Assembly (NCBI RefSeq): GCF_040370365.1
Contig: NZ_BAABWQ010000003.1
Location: forward strand, 62,001-126,000
Direction of reading: 5' to 3'
Origin: Shimia sp040370365
Lineage (GTDB): Bacteria > Pseudomonadota > Alphaproteobacteria > Rhodobacterales > Rhodobacteraceae
DNA length: 64,000 nt
The translations under genes and the position numbers were made by a program. The notes under the pieces were generated by a model. That model worked only from the letters and a program-made list of their open reading frames with translations, ran no database searches and was not told where the DNA came from. Positions 42,690-51,974 of the stretch are shown here, piece after piece (position 1 is the stretch's first letter; the number at the start of each line of letters is the position of its first letter).

Positions 42690-44888
42690 ATGACTGATTT
42701 CACAATGAAAGTCGGCGACAACGGTGTCGCCATTATCACTTGGGACGTGGTTGGCAAGTCCATGAACGTTCTGAGCCGCGAAGCTTTTGGTGACTTGGAA
42801 GCCTGCATCGACGAAGTGTTGGGCAATGACGATATCAAAGGCGCCGTGATCACCTCAGGCAAAGACACGTTTGCTGGCGGCATGGACCTCAACGTGCTGG
42901 GCTCAATTCGTGCGGATGCGGGTGACGAGCCTGCGCAAGCGCTGTTTGACTTCACCATGATGGGCCACACGTTCCTGCGCAAAATCGAGCGTGCAGGTAT
43001 GGACCCAAAGACCAACAAAGGCGGCAAGCCAATTGCGTCTGCCCTACCTGGCACAGCGCTCGGCATTGGCCTCGAATTACCGCTGGCAACCCATCGCATC
43101 TTTGCTGCCGACAACCCAAAGGCCAAAATCGGCCTTCCGGAAATCATGGTTGGCATCTTCCCAGGTATGGGCGGCACAACCCGTTTCATCCGTATGATGG
43201 GCGCCATGGCGGCGTCTCCGTTCCTGCTGCAAGGCAAGATGGTAGATCCTAAGAAAGCCAAATCGGCTGGCATCATTCACGAAGTTGTGGACGATCCGGT
43301 GGCGGCGGCAACCGAATGGGTGCTGAATGCCACCGACGCGGATATCCTTAAACCATGGGATGCCAAAGGCTACAAAATGCCGGGCGGTGAACCTTATCAC
43401 CCTGCTGGCTTCATGACCTATGCTGGTGCATCCGCCATGGTCAACGGCAACACTTGGGGCGTTTATCCAGCTGCCAAAGCGTTGCTCTCTGCGGCCTACG
43501 AAGGTGCGCAAGTGCCATTTGACACAGCTCTTAAGATCGAAGCACGTTGGTTTGTGAACGTTCTGATGAACCCATCCTCCTCTGCGATGATCCAGTCATT
43601 GTTCATCAATAAGGAAGCTTTGGAGAAAGGTGCAAACCGCCCCGACTTGCCTGATCAAAGCGTCAAAAAAGTTGGCGTTTTGGGCGCTGGCATGATGGGC
43701 GCGGGTATCGCTCTGGTGTCCGCTCAGGCAGGTATGGACGTTGTGTTGATCGACACCAACCAAGACGCGGCAGATCGCGGCAAATCCTACACCGAGACCT
43801 ATCTCGACAAGGGCATAAAGCGCGGCAAAGTCACCGCGGAGAAGAAAGAAGCTATGTTGGCGCGCATCAACGCAACAACTGATCTGAACACACTGTCTGA
43901 CGTTGATCTGATCATCGAGGCTGTGTTTGAAGATGTGGGCGTGAAAGCTGAGATGACCAAAAAGGTCGAGGCAATCATTCCTGAAGATGCAATCTTTGCT
44001 TCCAACACCTCGACCCTTCCGATCACCGGTTTGGCCGAAGCCTCCGTGCGCAAAGAGCAATTCATTGGCATCCACTTCTTCTCTCCAGTGGAGAAGATGG
44101 CGCTGGTGGAAATCATCAAAGGCAAAGAAACCGGCCCACGGGCAGTTGCCAAAGCTCTCGATTATGTACGCCAGATCAAGAAGACGCCTATCGTTGTAAA
44201 CGACGAGCGTTTCTTCTACGCCAACCGCTGTATCATCCCATACATCAACGAAGGGGTGATGATGGCCGGCGAAGGTGTCGCGCTTCCACTGCTGGATCAT
44301 GCGGCGCAGCTCTTGGGTTTCCCCGTGGGTCCCATCCAGTTGGTTGATGAAACCTCTCTGGACCTCGGCGCCAAGATTGCCAAGGCCACCATGGCTGCAA
44401 TGGGCGATGCCTATCCAAAGTCTATTGCTGACGACGTGACCTTTTGGATGGTCGAAGAAGGTCGTCTGGGACGTAAGGCAAAAGCTGGCTTCTTTGACTA
44501 TGACGAAAAAGGCAAACGTGGCGACTATTGGGAAGGCTTCAACGCGAAGTTCACCAAGCTTGACGACCAGCCAGAACTGATTGAGGTTCAACACCGCCTG
44601 ATCTTCTCGCAAGTTCTGGAAGCTGTGCGCGCGCTGGAGGCAGGTGTTCTTGAAGACATCCGCGAAGGTGACGTTGGGGCGATCTTGGGGTGGGGCTTTA
44701 TGCCTTGGTCCGGTGGTCCATTTAGCTGGCTAGACATCGTAGGCGCCGCCTGGGCCGCAGAGCGCTGTGATGAACTGGCTGCAAAGTTTGGCGACCGCTT
44801 TGCCTGCCCACCTCTGCTGCGCGAAATGGCCAACAACGGCGACAGCTTCTACGGCCGATTTGGGCCTCAATCCCAAGCCGCGGCTTAG
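42690..44888 (+). CDS. fadJ: Fused enoyl-CoA hydratase / 3-hydroxyacyl-CoA dehydrogenase
   Basis: A 732-residue two-enzyme protein. The N-terminal crotonase domain (ITSGKDTFAGGMDLNVLGSI; GTALGIGLELPLATHRIFA with the FPGMGGTTRF region) hydrates enoyl-CoA. The NAD-binding domain begins near residue 327 (GVLGAGMMGAGIALVSAQAG), followed by HFFSPVEKMALVEIIKGKET and the C-terminal domains that complete the dehydrogenase. It corresponds to FadB/FadJ alpha subunits. It is the last gene of the operon, followed by a terminator. Confidence 0.94.
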   Translation: MTDFTMKVGDNGVAIITWDVVGKSMNVLSREAFGDLEACIDEVLGNDDIKGAVITSGKDTFAGGMDLNVLGSIRADAGDEPAQALFDFTMMGHTFLRKIERAGMDPKTNKGGKPIASALPGTALGIGLELPLATHRIFAADNPKAKIGLPEIMVGIFPGMGGTTRFIRMMGAMAASPFLLQGKMVDPKKAKSAGIIHEVVDDPVAAATEWVLNATDADILKPWDAKGYKMPGGEPYHPAGFMTYAGASAMVNGNTWGVYPAAKALLSAAYEGAQVPFDTALKIEARWFVNVLMNPSSSAMIQSLFINKEALEKGANRPDLPDQSVKKVGVLGAGMMGAGIALVSAQAGMDVVLIDTNQDAADRGKSYTETYLDKGIKRGKVTAEKKEAMLARINATTDLNTLSDVDLIIEAVFEDVGVKAEMTKKVEAIIPEDAIFASNTSTLPITGLAEASVRKEQFIGIHFFSPVEKMALVEIIKGKETGPRAVAKALDYVRQIKKTPIVVNDERFFYANRCIIPYINEGVMMAGEGVALPLLDHAAQLLGFPVGPIQLVDETSLDLGAKIAKATMAAMGDAYPKSIADDVTFWMVEEGRLGRKAKAGFFDYDEKGKRGDYWEGFNAKFTKLDDQPELIEVQHRLIFSQVLEAVRALEAGVLEDIREGDVGAILGWGFMPWSGGPFSWLDIVGAAWAAERCDELAAKFGDRFACPPLLREMANNGDSFYGRFGPQSQAAA

Positions 44889-44915
44889 AAGATTAGTCGC
44901 TTGCCAAGCTAAGAC

Positions 44916-44952
44916 AAAAACGCCCGGAAGCCTTTAGCTCCCGGGCGTTTTC
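44916..44952 (+). terminator. Rho-independent terminator of the fad operon
   Basis: A CGCCCGG / CCGGGCG stem (44921-44927 and 44941-44947) with A5 before and TTTTCT after and a 13-base loop. The A/T flanks extend the stem, so it can also serve the convergent Hint-domain gene on the minus strand. Confidence 0.88.
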
Positions 44953-44971
44953 TCATTCGAGTATGATGTCC

Positions 44972-45649
44972 TTAAGCCGCTTGGCGCAAAACTTCTGGAT
45001 TGACGTCAAGAGTACGCACCGCTCCGTGCTCCAGAAGCTCCATGGCTGCTTTCATAGACAACAAATTGTAATTTGGTGCCTTTCCAAACCGCGGGCGCAC
45101 ACCAGCACGTAATCCCCAAATACATTGAGAAAACAACAGAGCCCCACCGTTGGCAAAAATCATTTGATCCTCCGCAAAGACCGGCAAAAACGCTTCCAGT
45201 CGACCGTTTGCCTCAACGCGTTTGACACCTTCCACGACTTCAAGCGCTGCACCAGGAAGGACCGCAAATGGATCCCCCCAACTATCACGCACATCCGGGC
45301 TTTCGACCAAGACCCCTTGATGGGGAGAAACGATCAAATCCTGACGATTGCTCAACGTACCGCTTGGAATGCGCAGCGGCCACATAGCACGCGGGGTCAA
45401 TTGCGCTGCATCAAAAACGGTTTCTGGCACCAATGCGGTGACCCGTTGGAAACCTGCGTCAAAGGTCAACACTTCGTCCCCGACATTTAGCCGATCGACA
45501 ACTGCCCACCCGCCAGGCGTCGCGACTCGCGTGCCCGACACCAGACCACAACCGGCTGTGGTCAAAACCGGCTTCGGTCCGGTGGTTCGATGGCGGTGGC
45601 TAAGCGCCAATCGCGCTTTGTCTCGAATTGATCTCACGGTATTTTCCAT
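44972..45649 (-). CDS. Hint-domain protein
   Basis: A 225-residue protein consisting mainly of a Hint (hedgehog/intein) module: the Cys-led block GCGLVSGTRVATPGGWAVVD (Cys near residue 34) with the following VGDEVLTFDAGFQRV, then a loop LIVSPHQGVLVE that contains the conserved His of block B. Such stand-alone or end-of-protein Hint_2 domains are common in Rhodobacteraceae, often on secreted proteins, and can self-cleave. No signal peptide or partner domain is seen here. The ATG at 45649 is preferred over an upstream TTG. Confidence 0.82.
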   Translation of the reverse strand: MENTVRSIRDKARLALSHRHRTTGPKPVLTTAGCGLVSGTRVATPGGWAVVDRLNVGDEVLTFDAGFQRVTALVPETVFDAAQLTPRAMWPLRIPSGTLSNRQDLIVSPHQGVLVESPDVRDSWGDPFAVLPGAALEVVEGVKRVEANGRLEAFLPVFAEDQMIFANGGALLFSQCIWGLRAGVRPRFGKAPNYNLLSMKAAMELLEHGAVRTLDVNPEVLRQAA

Positions 45650-45997
45650 TGGCAAAAACGCCTATTGCAACAAGCTTTACAGCCGCCCCGCGTCCTGAGT
45701 TGGGAAACTTTGGGCCGTAATTGCGATTGTTTTGTGTCGGCCTCTAGGAACCGTAAACATTCCAAAACAGTTGCGGCGCATTCGATCCCGACTTTCGAAA
45801 AATCAACGCTGAGTTTGTCGAAAATTATCGGAAACCTGCCCCTGAAAGCAGCCCCACACCACGCAGCAAACATGAAATCGGCCCCTGCCGCACAAATATT
45901 TCAAGATACCTACCCAAAAATTCGTATTATTACCGGGTTTTCATTTTCGACACCACAAAGCAAGGTAGCACAAACGCAAACAAAAGAGGACGTGCCG
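45650..45997. other. Gene-free divergent region between Hint gene and acyl-CoA synthetase
   Basis: 348 bases without a supported gene. The synthetase frame stays open through it, but there is no ribosome-binding site or start as good as the ATG at 45998. It should hold the divergent promoters; the AT-rich part at 45895-45945 (with TATTAT) is the most likely site for the plus-strand one. No repeat or RNA structure stands out. Confidence 0.4.
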
Positions 45998-47626
45998 ATG
46001 GGGTGGATGGCTGATGAAACTGGATTGGAAAAATGCGATGCAAATTATGTGCCGCTGACGCCTCTCTCTGGCCTCAAACGTGCGGCGCACGTCTTCCCTG
46101 ATCGCTTGGCCCTGGTTCATGGCGACTCGCGCCTCACATATCGCGACTACCACGCGCGCTGCACCCAACTTGCATCAGGGTTGTCTGCACTGGGCGTGAT
46201 GAGCGGTGACGTCGTGGCAACTTTGTTGCCAAATGTTCCTGCCGCCGCAGAGGCACATTTTGGCGTACCTGCATGCGGAGCGGTGCTCAACGCCATCAAC
46301 ATCCGGCTCGACGTTGCGACTGTGTCTTACATATTTGAACATGGTGGCGCAAAAGTCGTGTTGGTTGACAGCGCCTTTGTCGACTTGGCAGAGGCAGCAG
46401 TCACTGCGATCAAAGGTGATGGGCCTCAAATTATTGAAGTTGCAGCCCCCGAATTCGGTCATCCGCTAAGTGGACGCCATCTGTCATACGAGGCGTTGCT
46501 GGAGCGTGGCGAACCGGATTTTATGTGGGTGATGCCGAAAGATGAATGGGAGAGCATTGCTCTGAATTATACATCCGGCACCACCGGCCAGCCCAAAGGT
46601 GTCGTGTATCATCACAGAGGGGCTTACCTAAATGCCATGGGGCAAGTTCTGAGTTGGCAAATGACCCTGCATCCCATTTACCTCACCATTGTGCCACTTT
46701 TTCACTGCAACGGTTGGTGCCATACATGGATGATGCCAATGGTCGGCGGCACCATCGTCTGTTGCCGCGACATAACTGCGAAGAATATTTTTGATGCCAT
46801 TGCTGACGAAGGTGTCACTCACTTCGGCGGAGCGCCAATCGTTCTAAACACCTTAATAAACGCGCCAGAGGCCGACCGTCGTGTGTTTGATCACGTCGTG
46901 GAAGTCTTCACCGCGGGTGCCCCCCCGGCACCAGCGACCTTGGCAAAGATCGAGCCCATGGGATTTCATGTGACCCAAGTATACGGATTGACCGAGGTCT
47001 ATGGTCCAGCAACGGAATGCCTATGGGATTCAAAACGTTGGAACGATCTGGACGGCGACAACCGCGCTGCTATCAAAGCACGTCAGGGTGTTGCAATGCC
47101 GTTCATCGAAGACGTCACCGTAATGACCGAACAAATGGAACAGATCCCGATGGATGGCGCGACTGATGGGGAAATCATGATCCGGGGCAATGGTGTAATG
47201 AAAGGCTACTTCAAGAACCCCAATGCCACGCAGGAAGCGTTTGCTGGTGGATACTTCCATTCAGGCGATATCGCGGTGCAGCACCCAGATGGGTATGTGC
47301 AAATCACTGACCGCGCCAAAGACATCATTATCTCCGGTGGCGAAAACGTAAGTTCCGTGGAGGTGGAAAGCGTGCTGATGACGCATCCCGCTGTGAGCCT
47401 TGCCGCGGTGGTGGCCAAACCCGATGACACATGGGGCGAAGTCCCGTTTGCCTTTATCGAATTGTTGGACGGCGCCACTGCAAATGAGGCGGAAGTGATT
47501 GCCTTCACACGCAAAAACTTAGCAGGCTTCAAGACACCAAAACACGTCACGTTTGGGGAGCTCCCAAAGACGTCGACGGGCAAAATTCAAAAATTCGCAT
47601 TACGAGAAAGAGCCAAAACCATGTGA
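45998..47626 (+). CDS. Acyl-CoA synthetase (AMP-forming), DmdB-like length
   Basis: A 542-residue adenylate-forming ligase. Motifs: phosphate loop YTSGTTGQPKGVVYHHRG, YGLTEVYGPATE, the hinge region GYFHSGDIAVQHPDGYVQITDRAKDIIISGGEN and the catalytic Lys end STGKIQKFALRE. The N-terminus (ADETGLEKCDANYVPLTPLS) is the one seen in medium/short-chain acyl-CoA ligases, including the methylmercaptopropionate ligase DmdB of roseobacters. Substrate undecided. AAGAGGA ribosome-binding site. Confidence 0.88.
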   Translation: MGWMADETGLEKCDANYVPLTPLSGLKRAAHVFPDRLALVHGDSRLTYRDYHARCTQLASGLSALGVMSGDVVATLLPNVPAAAEAHFGVPACGAVLNAINIRLDVATVSYIFEHGGAKVVLVDSAFVDLAEAAVTAIKGDGPQIIEVAAPEFGHPLSGRHLSYEALLERGEPDFMWVMPKDEWESIALNYTSGTTGQPKGVVYHHRGAYLNAMGQVLSWQMTLHPIYLTIVPLFHCNGWCHTWMMPMVGGTIVCCRDITAKNIFDAIADEGVTHFGGAPIVLNTLINAPEADRRVFDHVVEVFTAGAPPAPATLAKIEPMGFHVTQVYGLTEVYGPATECLWDSKRWNDLDGDNRAAIKARQGVAMPFIEDVTVMTEQMEQIPMDGATDGEIMIRGNGVMKGYFKNPNATQEAFAGGYFHSGDIAVQHPDGYVQITDRAKDIIISGGENVSSVEVESVLMTHPAVSLAAVVAKPDDTWGEVPFAFIELLDGATANEAEVIAFTRKNLAGFKTPKHVTFGELPKTSTGKIQKFALRERAKTM

Positions 47627-47764
47627 CCGAGGCGCCGCCCCCGCTCCGTTACCGAAAGTCATCCGAAGGTATTTTCGCACCATAAGAAGCAGAGGTTTGC
47701 CGAAGAGAAATTTGGGTCAAAATAGTTGCGGCAATTGCCGACCGGCTCTGATAAAGTCTGCGCA

Positions 47765-48496
47765 ATGACCAAAAATGGCACCGACATGAGCAGCAATCCA
47801 AAGATAGAAGACGACCTACGCGACAAAATTATCTCGCAACCCGATGTGATCTTAGAAGATCGCGCCCTGATGCGCGCATTGATCGCCGCCAATGAGAAAA
47901 CCATGGGTGGCAATATTGTCGATCTCCGCGGCATTGCGATGGAGCGGTTAGAGGCGCGCCTAGACAGGCTTGAGGACACCCATCGCAGTGTGATCGCCGC
48001 CGCCTACGACAATCTGGCTGGCACCAACCAAGTACATCGCGCGATCTTACGGATGTTGGACCCGATTGAATTCGAACGCTTTTTGCATGACTTGGGCGGC
48101 GAAGTTGCCGATATTCTGCGCGTCGATGCCATTCGTTTGGTCTTAGAAACCGAGCAAGAGACCGACGGTGACCATGCGTTGGCACGCTTGGGAGATGTTT
48201 TGTCGACCGCGGCACCCGGGTTTGTAGAAGACTACCTAACTGGTGGACGCAATGTACCACAAAGGCAGGTGACGTTGCGCCAAGTACAAGGTGGCCGTTC
48301 GGTGGTATATGGCGATGACGCCGATTGGATCCGCTCTGAGGCCTGCTTAAAACTGGACTTCGGCACGGGACGATTGCCCGGTCTGCTGGTTATGGGCGCG
48401 GAAGATCCACATCAGTTCACGCCACAACAAGGCACTGATCTTTTGACATTTTTTGCTGGGGTCTTTGAACGCGCAATGCGCCGCTGGTTGGCGTGA
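47765..48496 (+). CDS. DUF484 family protein
   Basis: A 243-residue protein of the DUF484 family, GAF-like in the second half. Near the start it has the helix pattern ISQPDVILEDRALMRALIAA and further on VDLRGIAMERLEARLDRLED. In many proteobacteria it precedes xerC, as here, where its stop overlaps the xerC GTG by 4 bases. Two starts are possible (47765, 47786). Function unproven; the linkage suggests a role with the recombinase. Confidence 0.87.
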   Translation: MTKNGTDMSSNPKIEDDLRDKIISQPDVILEDRALMRALIAANEKTMGGNIVDLRGIAMERLEARLDRLEDTHRSVIAAAYDNLAGTNQVHRAILRMLDPIEFERFLHDLGGEVADILRVDAIRLVLETEQETDGDHALARLGDVLSTAAPGFVEDYLTGGRNVPQRQVTLRQVQGGRSVVYGDDADWIRSEACLKLDFGTGRLPGLLVMGAEDPHQFTPQQGTDLLTFFAGVFERAMRRWLA

Positions 48497-49407
48497 TCAG
48501 CCCTGCGGCCGGAGATGCGCTTGCGCGATTTCTGGCACATAAATCGGCCCTGGACAATGCGTCTGACAACACCATCTCTGCCTACCGACGTGATCTGACT
48601 GATTTCTTGACGTTTTTGACGCTGCATAGAGGGGAGCCGCAAGGCTGGGCGCCTTTGATGGCGGTTGGCGTGGCGGACATGCGCAGTTGGATGGCACGAG
48701 AGCGCAGTGGAGGACTTTCACCGCGGTCCTTGGCACGTAAGTTATCAGCAGTGAAGAGTTTTTACCGCTGGCTGGCAGAGCGTGAAGGCTGTGATCCAAC
48801 GGCGGTTCTGGCCACACGTGCACCGAAATTTCAGGCCAAGCTGCCCCGCCCTTTGAGCGAAGAGTCCGCCAAACAAGTCATTGAAACTGTTGAGTTTCAG
48901 TCACAAGAAGATTGGATTGGTGCGCGCGACACCGCTGTTGTGACCTTGTTGTATGGCTGTGGACTGCGGGTGTCAGAAGCTCTTGGCTTGAAACGAAAAG
49001 ATGCGCCTTTGCCCGCCGCGCTTCGGGTGGTCGGCAAAGGGGACAAAGAACGCGTTGTTCCCGTATTGGACGCTGCGCGAGATGCGGTCGATCACTACAT
49101 TAAGCTTTGCCCTCATATACTTAGCGCTGATGACGCGCTGTTTCGCGGGGCGCGGGGTCGTGCGCTCAATCCGCGGATTGTGCAAAAGGTGATGCAACAG
49201 ACACGGCAGCAGCTTGGCTTGCCAGCCAGCGCCACCCCTCATGCGATGCGCCACAGTTTCGCAACCCATTTGTTGAGTGCTGGCGGCGACTTACGCGCCA
49301 TTCAGGAATTGCTGGGACATGCCTCTTTGTCGACCACACAAGCCTATACACACGTGGACACCGCCCGCCTGATGGAAGTCTACAACAAAACCCACCCCAA
49401 GGCATGA
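48493..49407 (+). CDS. xerC: Tyrosine recombinase XerC
   Basis: A 304-residue site-specific recombinase that, with XerD, resolves chromosome dimers at dif. N-terminal SAM-like domain (SAYRRDLTDFLTFL), then the catalytic domain with Arg in YGCGLRVSEALGL, Lys in VGKGDKERVVPV, HAMRHSFATHLL (His and second Arg), LGHASLSTTQAYTHVD (His and nucleophilic Tyr). All six catalytic positions are present. The GTG start is coupled to DUF484. Confidence 0.94.
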   Translation: MISPAAGDALARFLAHKSALDNASDNTISAYRRDLTDFLTFLTLHRGEPQGWAPLMAVGVADMRSWMARERSGGLSPRSLARKLSAVKSFYRWLAEREGCDPTAVLATRAPKFQAKLPRPLSEESAKQVIETVEFQSQEDWIGARDTAVVTLLYGCGLRVSEALGLKRKDAPLPAALRVVGKGDKERVVPVLDAARDAVDHYIKLCPHILSADDALFRGARGRALNPRIVQKVMQQTRQQLGLPASATPHAMRHSFATHLLSAGGDLRAIQELLGHASLSTTQAYTHVDTARLMEVYNKTHPKA

Positions 49408-49938
49408 CGTCATATGGTTAACGCAAACCATGTGCCTTTTGGCATGTCGGTATTGCGTCTGTATCGCGGCTGTTTTGCGGTGGTGGCAAAATCGCATAAC
49501 ACCAAACGTTAATGAGCGACCAAAGTTGGGCCTCGAACTGGCTCTTTGGGTGTGATCCGCAGGCCAATCGTCGATGCGTGTCTGCATGTTTGGGCATGTT
49601 GGCTCCCCCCCCGCCAAGAGACCGCCACTTGGGCACGTCGATTTTGAGCCGCTCTTCCTGTCAAAGAGCCGAACCAACGCAAGTGATGCCAGCGGAAGGA
49701 CAGCGACACACCCCGCGAGTTTTCGCAATGTCTTGGGACAGATGCGCGCGCCCTCTGTGCTGGAGGTTGCCGCGCGGTCTTAGATAATCTCCTAGGGGGC
49801 TGTGGCGTTTCACTTGTCGGCCTCTGCAGGAAAAAAACTGTTGGACTGTGCACAGCGAAGAGGATGTCTCCCCGCTGTTGCCAATCCAAAATCCAGCGCA
49901 GCCCCCGTAACAGCCCCGATCACATGGCGAAGGTGACT
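49408..49938. other. 531-base region without a supported gene
   Basis: Directly after xerC a hairpin CATATGGTT / AACCATGTG (49411-49419 and 49426-49434) followed by CCTTTT could terminate xerC. Beyond it there are short open frames on both strands, none with a ribosome-binding site or a recognisable product. A run of eight C occurs at about 49606. No tRNA, riboswitch or RNase P signature is visible. The region may hold a degraded gene or an unrecognised RNA. Confidence 0.35.
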
Positions 49939-50889
49939 TTAGCCAGCTGCGCGTGGCACCACCTCATACCCGGGCTCTTCAGGTTCATCATCCACCATTT
50001 CTGATGGAAACCCCGGTGCTTGAACAGACAACCCCGTGGCGTCTTCGAGCCGCTTGATGATGTTTGGACTTAGCTCACGCGGACCGTAACGGTCGATGGC
50101 ATCGTCAAACATGCGGATCATCAGCGGATTGAGTTCCAATGGCACCCTGGCACGATCAGCGACCTCCTGAAACAGTCCGATGTCTTTTTTGACCAAATCC
50201 ATGGTGAAAGAGATGTCACGGCTGCCGTTTAAGATGACTTGGCTTTCGGTTTCATGGCTGAAGGAATTGCCGGAGCTTACCCGGATAGCTTCATACGCAG
50301 TGTTCAGATCCAAACCGGCAGCTTTGCAGGTGGTGAGCGCCTCCGCACTGGCCACAAGATGCGCGGTTGCGAGATAGTTGGTCACCACTTTCAGGACAGA
50401 GGCAGACCCAAGGTCACCCGTGTGCAGGATGCGGCGGCCCATGGTGGTGAGCAACGGCAAGATGCGCTCAAATGTGGCACGGTCACATCCTGCGAAAATG
50501 GCGATGTTACCTGTGTCTGCGCGATGACAACCACCTGAGACCGGACAGTCCACTGCCGCGCCTCCCTTGGCGATGACCATGGCCCCAAGACGTTTGGCTT
50601 CAGCCTCATCGGTGGTCGACATTTCCATCCAGATTTTTCCCGGAGTCACCTCTGGCACCATCTCTTGCATCACAGCATCAGAAGCGGCAGGAGACGGCAG
50701 GCACGTGATCACCGCCTCACAGATGCGCATCATTTCTGCGGGGCCGGACACCGCCTTGGCCCCATCGGCCAATTTGTCCGCAACCAAATTTGCGCTGAGG
50801 TCATACACATAAAGCTCGTGGCCATTGCGCAGCAGACTACCGCTGAGCTTGCCGCCGACATTTCCCAAGCCGATAAAGCCGATTTTCAT
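49939..50889 (-). CDS. NAD-dependent beta-hydroxyacid dehydrogenase (3-hydroxyisobutyrate dehydrogenase family)
   Basis: A 316-residue enzyme. Rossmann motif GFIGLGNVGG at residues 4-13 with Asp30 after the second strand (VYD), which favours NAD over NADP. The substrate signature is DCPVSGGCHRADTGNIAIFA (usual form D-x-PVSGG) and the catalytic Lys167 with Asn171 is in VLKVVTNYL. Long C-terminal tail ending in acidic residues. It probably oxidises a small hydroxy acid of the neighbouring pathway, but two hairpins upstream (51045-51127) suggest a separate transcript. Confidence 0.87.
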   Translation of the reverse strand: MKIGFIGLGNVGGKLSGSLLRNGHELYVYDLSANLVADKLADGAKAVSGPAEMMRICEAVITCLPSPAASDAVMQEMVPEVTPGKIWMEMSTTDEAEAKRLGAMVIAKGGAAVDCPVSGGCHRADTGNIAIFAGCDRATFERILPLLTTMGRRILHTGDLGSASVLKVVTNYLATAHLVASAEALTTCKAAGLDLNTAYEAIRVSSGNSFSHETESQVILNGSRDISFTMDLVKKDIGLFQEVADRARVPLELNPLMIRMFDDAIDRYGPRELSPNIIKRLEDATGLSVQAPGFPSEMVDDEPEEPGYEVVPRAAG

Positions 50890-51223
50890 AGCTGCTACTC
50901 CCATATTTGATGTCAACTTGGAGCCAGTGGCATTTCGCTGTCCGATCTATCTGCGACATCGAAAGGACGTTTTGCGCAAGTATCAGCGATTGTTTAGTCA
51001 GCTTTTCGCTTGTTTGCTTTTGGCAATTTCCTCTCGCTTGCCCCGCTTGAGGACACTCAAGCCAGAGTTGCAGGCACGTCTTATGCAAGATCAAGTTGGC
51101 GGGGCTGACAGTGACAATACCACTGTCGGAGACGGCGGCCAAAACCGCTGAGTTCGTTGGAATCTTTGGTCATAGGCCTGCATGGGACCGGCGCGGGCGT
51201 CATGCCCCGCTAAAGGCGCGAGA
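50890..51223. other. Intergenic region with two perfect hairpins
   Basis: 334 gene-free bases between the dehydrogenase and the racemase-like gene. GCTTGAG-GACA-CTCAAGC (51045-51062) and GACAGTG-ACAATAC-CACTGTC (51107-51127) are perfect 7-bp inverted repeats. Neither is followed by a clear U-tract on either strand, so they may be operators or weak terminators. Confidence 0.4.
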
Positions 51224-51970
51224 TCACAATTCCGCCAACAGGCGGCCCGGCGCATCCAAAGCAAGTGTTGCACCAGAAAGCGTTGCCATATGCCACGCCA
51301 AAGCGGAGTTTGAGCTGATGACTGGTTTGTTGAGTTGGGCCTCAAGCGTTGCAATGACGTCAAGCGTTTGCAAGTTGGTGCAGCTGAGAAAAACCGCGTC
51401 GACGTCTTGTTGGCCCACGTGCAGTGCGGCGCTTATGATAGATGCGGCGTCAATGCGGGCGACGTTTTCTTCGCCAGATTCACCAAAAGACACCAAGTGC
51501 GGCACGGAAACGCCTGCGGCCTCAAAGGCTTGCTGGACCGGAATCGAGACTGATTCCACGTAGGGTGTGACCATGCCGAGGCGTGAGATGTTGAGATGTT
51601 TGCAAGCCGCAAGTGCGGAGGTGAGCGGATCAGTAACGGCGGGGGTTTGAACGCCCTGCTGCACAAGACCGGCGACTTTGGCAGCACCGATCATCGTGGT
51701 ACCAGAGGTGCACCCGTAGCCCACCACATCAAATTGAGCTGCAGGGGGGAACAGGGAGGCGCTGGCAGGGAGGGTCTGAGACATCTGCAGCAAGGTGTCT
51801 TGGGTGACTTCTGGGTCGGAGGCAACCCGGCTGACATATATCGACATGTCACGCCCGGGAAACAAACGACGGAAATCCTGTTCAAGCGTTTCGTCAAATT
51901 TCAGCACAATCAAGCCCAGCGTGGTTTGGCCTGCGGCGGGTGCACCAAGTTCGAACGGCATGGTTTGCAT
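51224..51970 (-). CDS. Aspartate/glutamate racemase superfamily protein (maleate isomerase / EutA-like)
   Basis: A 248-residue protein. Two active-site Cys are at the superfamily positions: Cys87 in GYGCTSGTTMIG and Cys197 in FLSCTNLQT. The layout matches maleate cis-trans isomerases, arylmalonate decarboxylases and the EutA protein of ectoine-degradation clusters. Racemase or isomerase chemistry at an acidic carbon is likely. It lies 4 bases after the M24 hydrolase gene, same operon. Confidence 0.82.
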   Translation of the reverse strand: MQTMPFELGAPAAGQTTLGLIVLKFDETLEQDFRRLFPGRDMSIYVSRVASDPEVTQDTLLQMSQTLPASASLFPPAAQFDVVGYGCTSGTTMIGAAKVAGLVQQGVQTPAVTDPLTSALAACKHLNISRLGMVTPYVESVSIPVQQAFEAAGVSVPHLVSFGESGEENVARIDAASIISAALHVGQQDVDAVFLSCTNLQTLDVIATLEAQLNKPVISSNSALAWHMATLSGATLALDAPGRLLAEL

Positions 51971-51974
51971 AAGA

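Noticed and set aside
49291..49728. 145-residue minus-strand frame overlapping the 3' end of xerC
   Set aside because: More than 100 bases overlap a certain gene, composition is rich in Arg/His/Cys without pattern, and no ribosome-binding site is visible.
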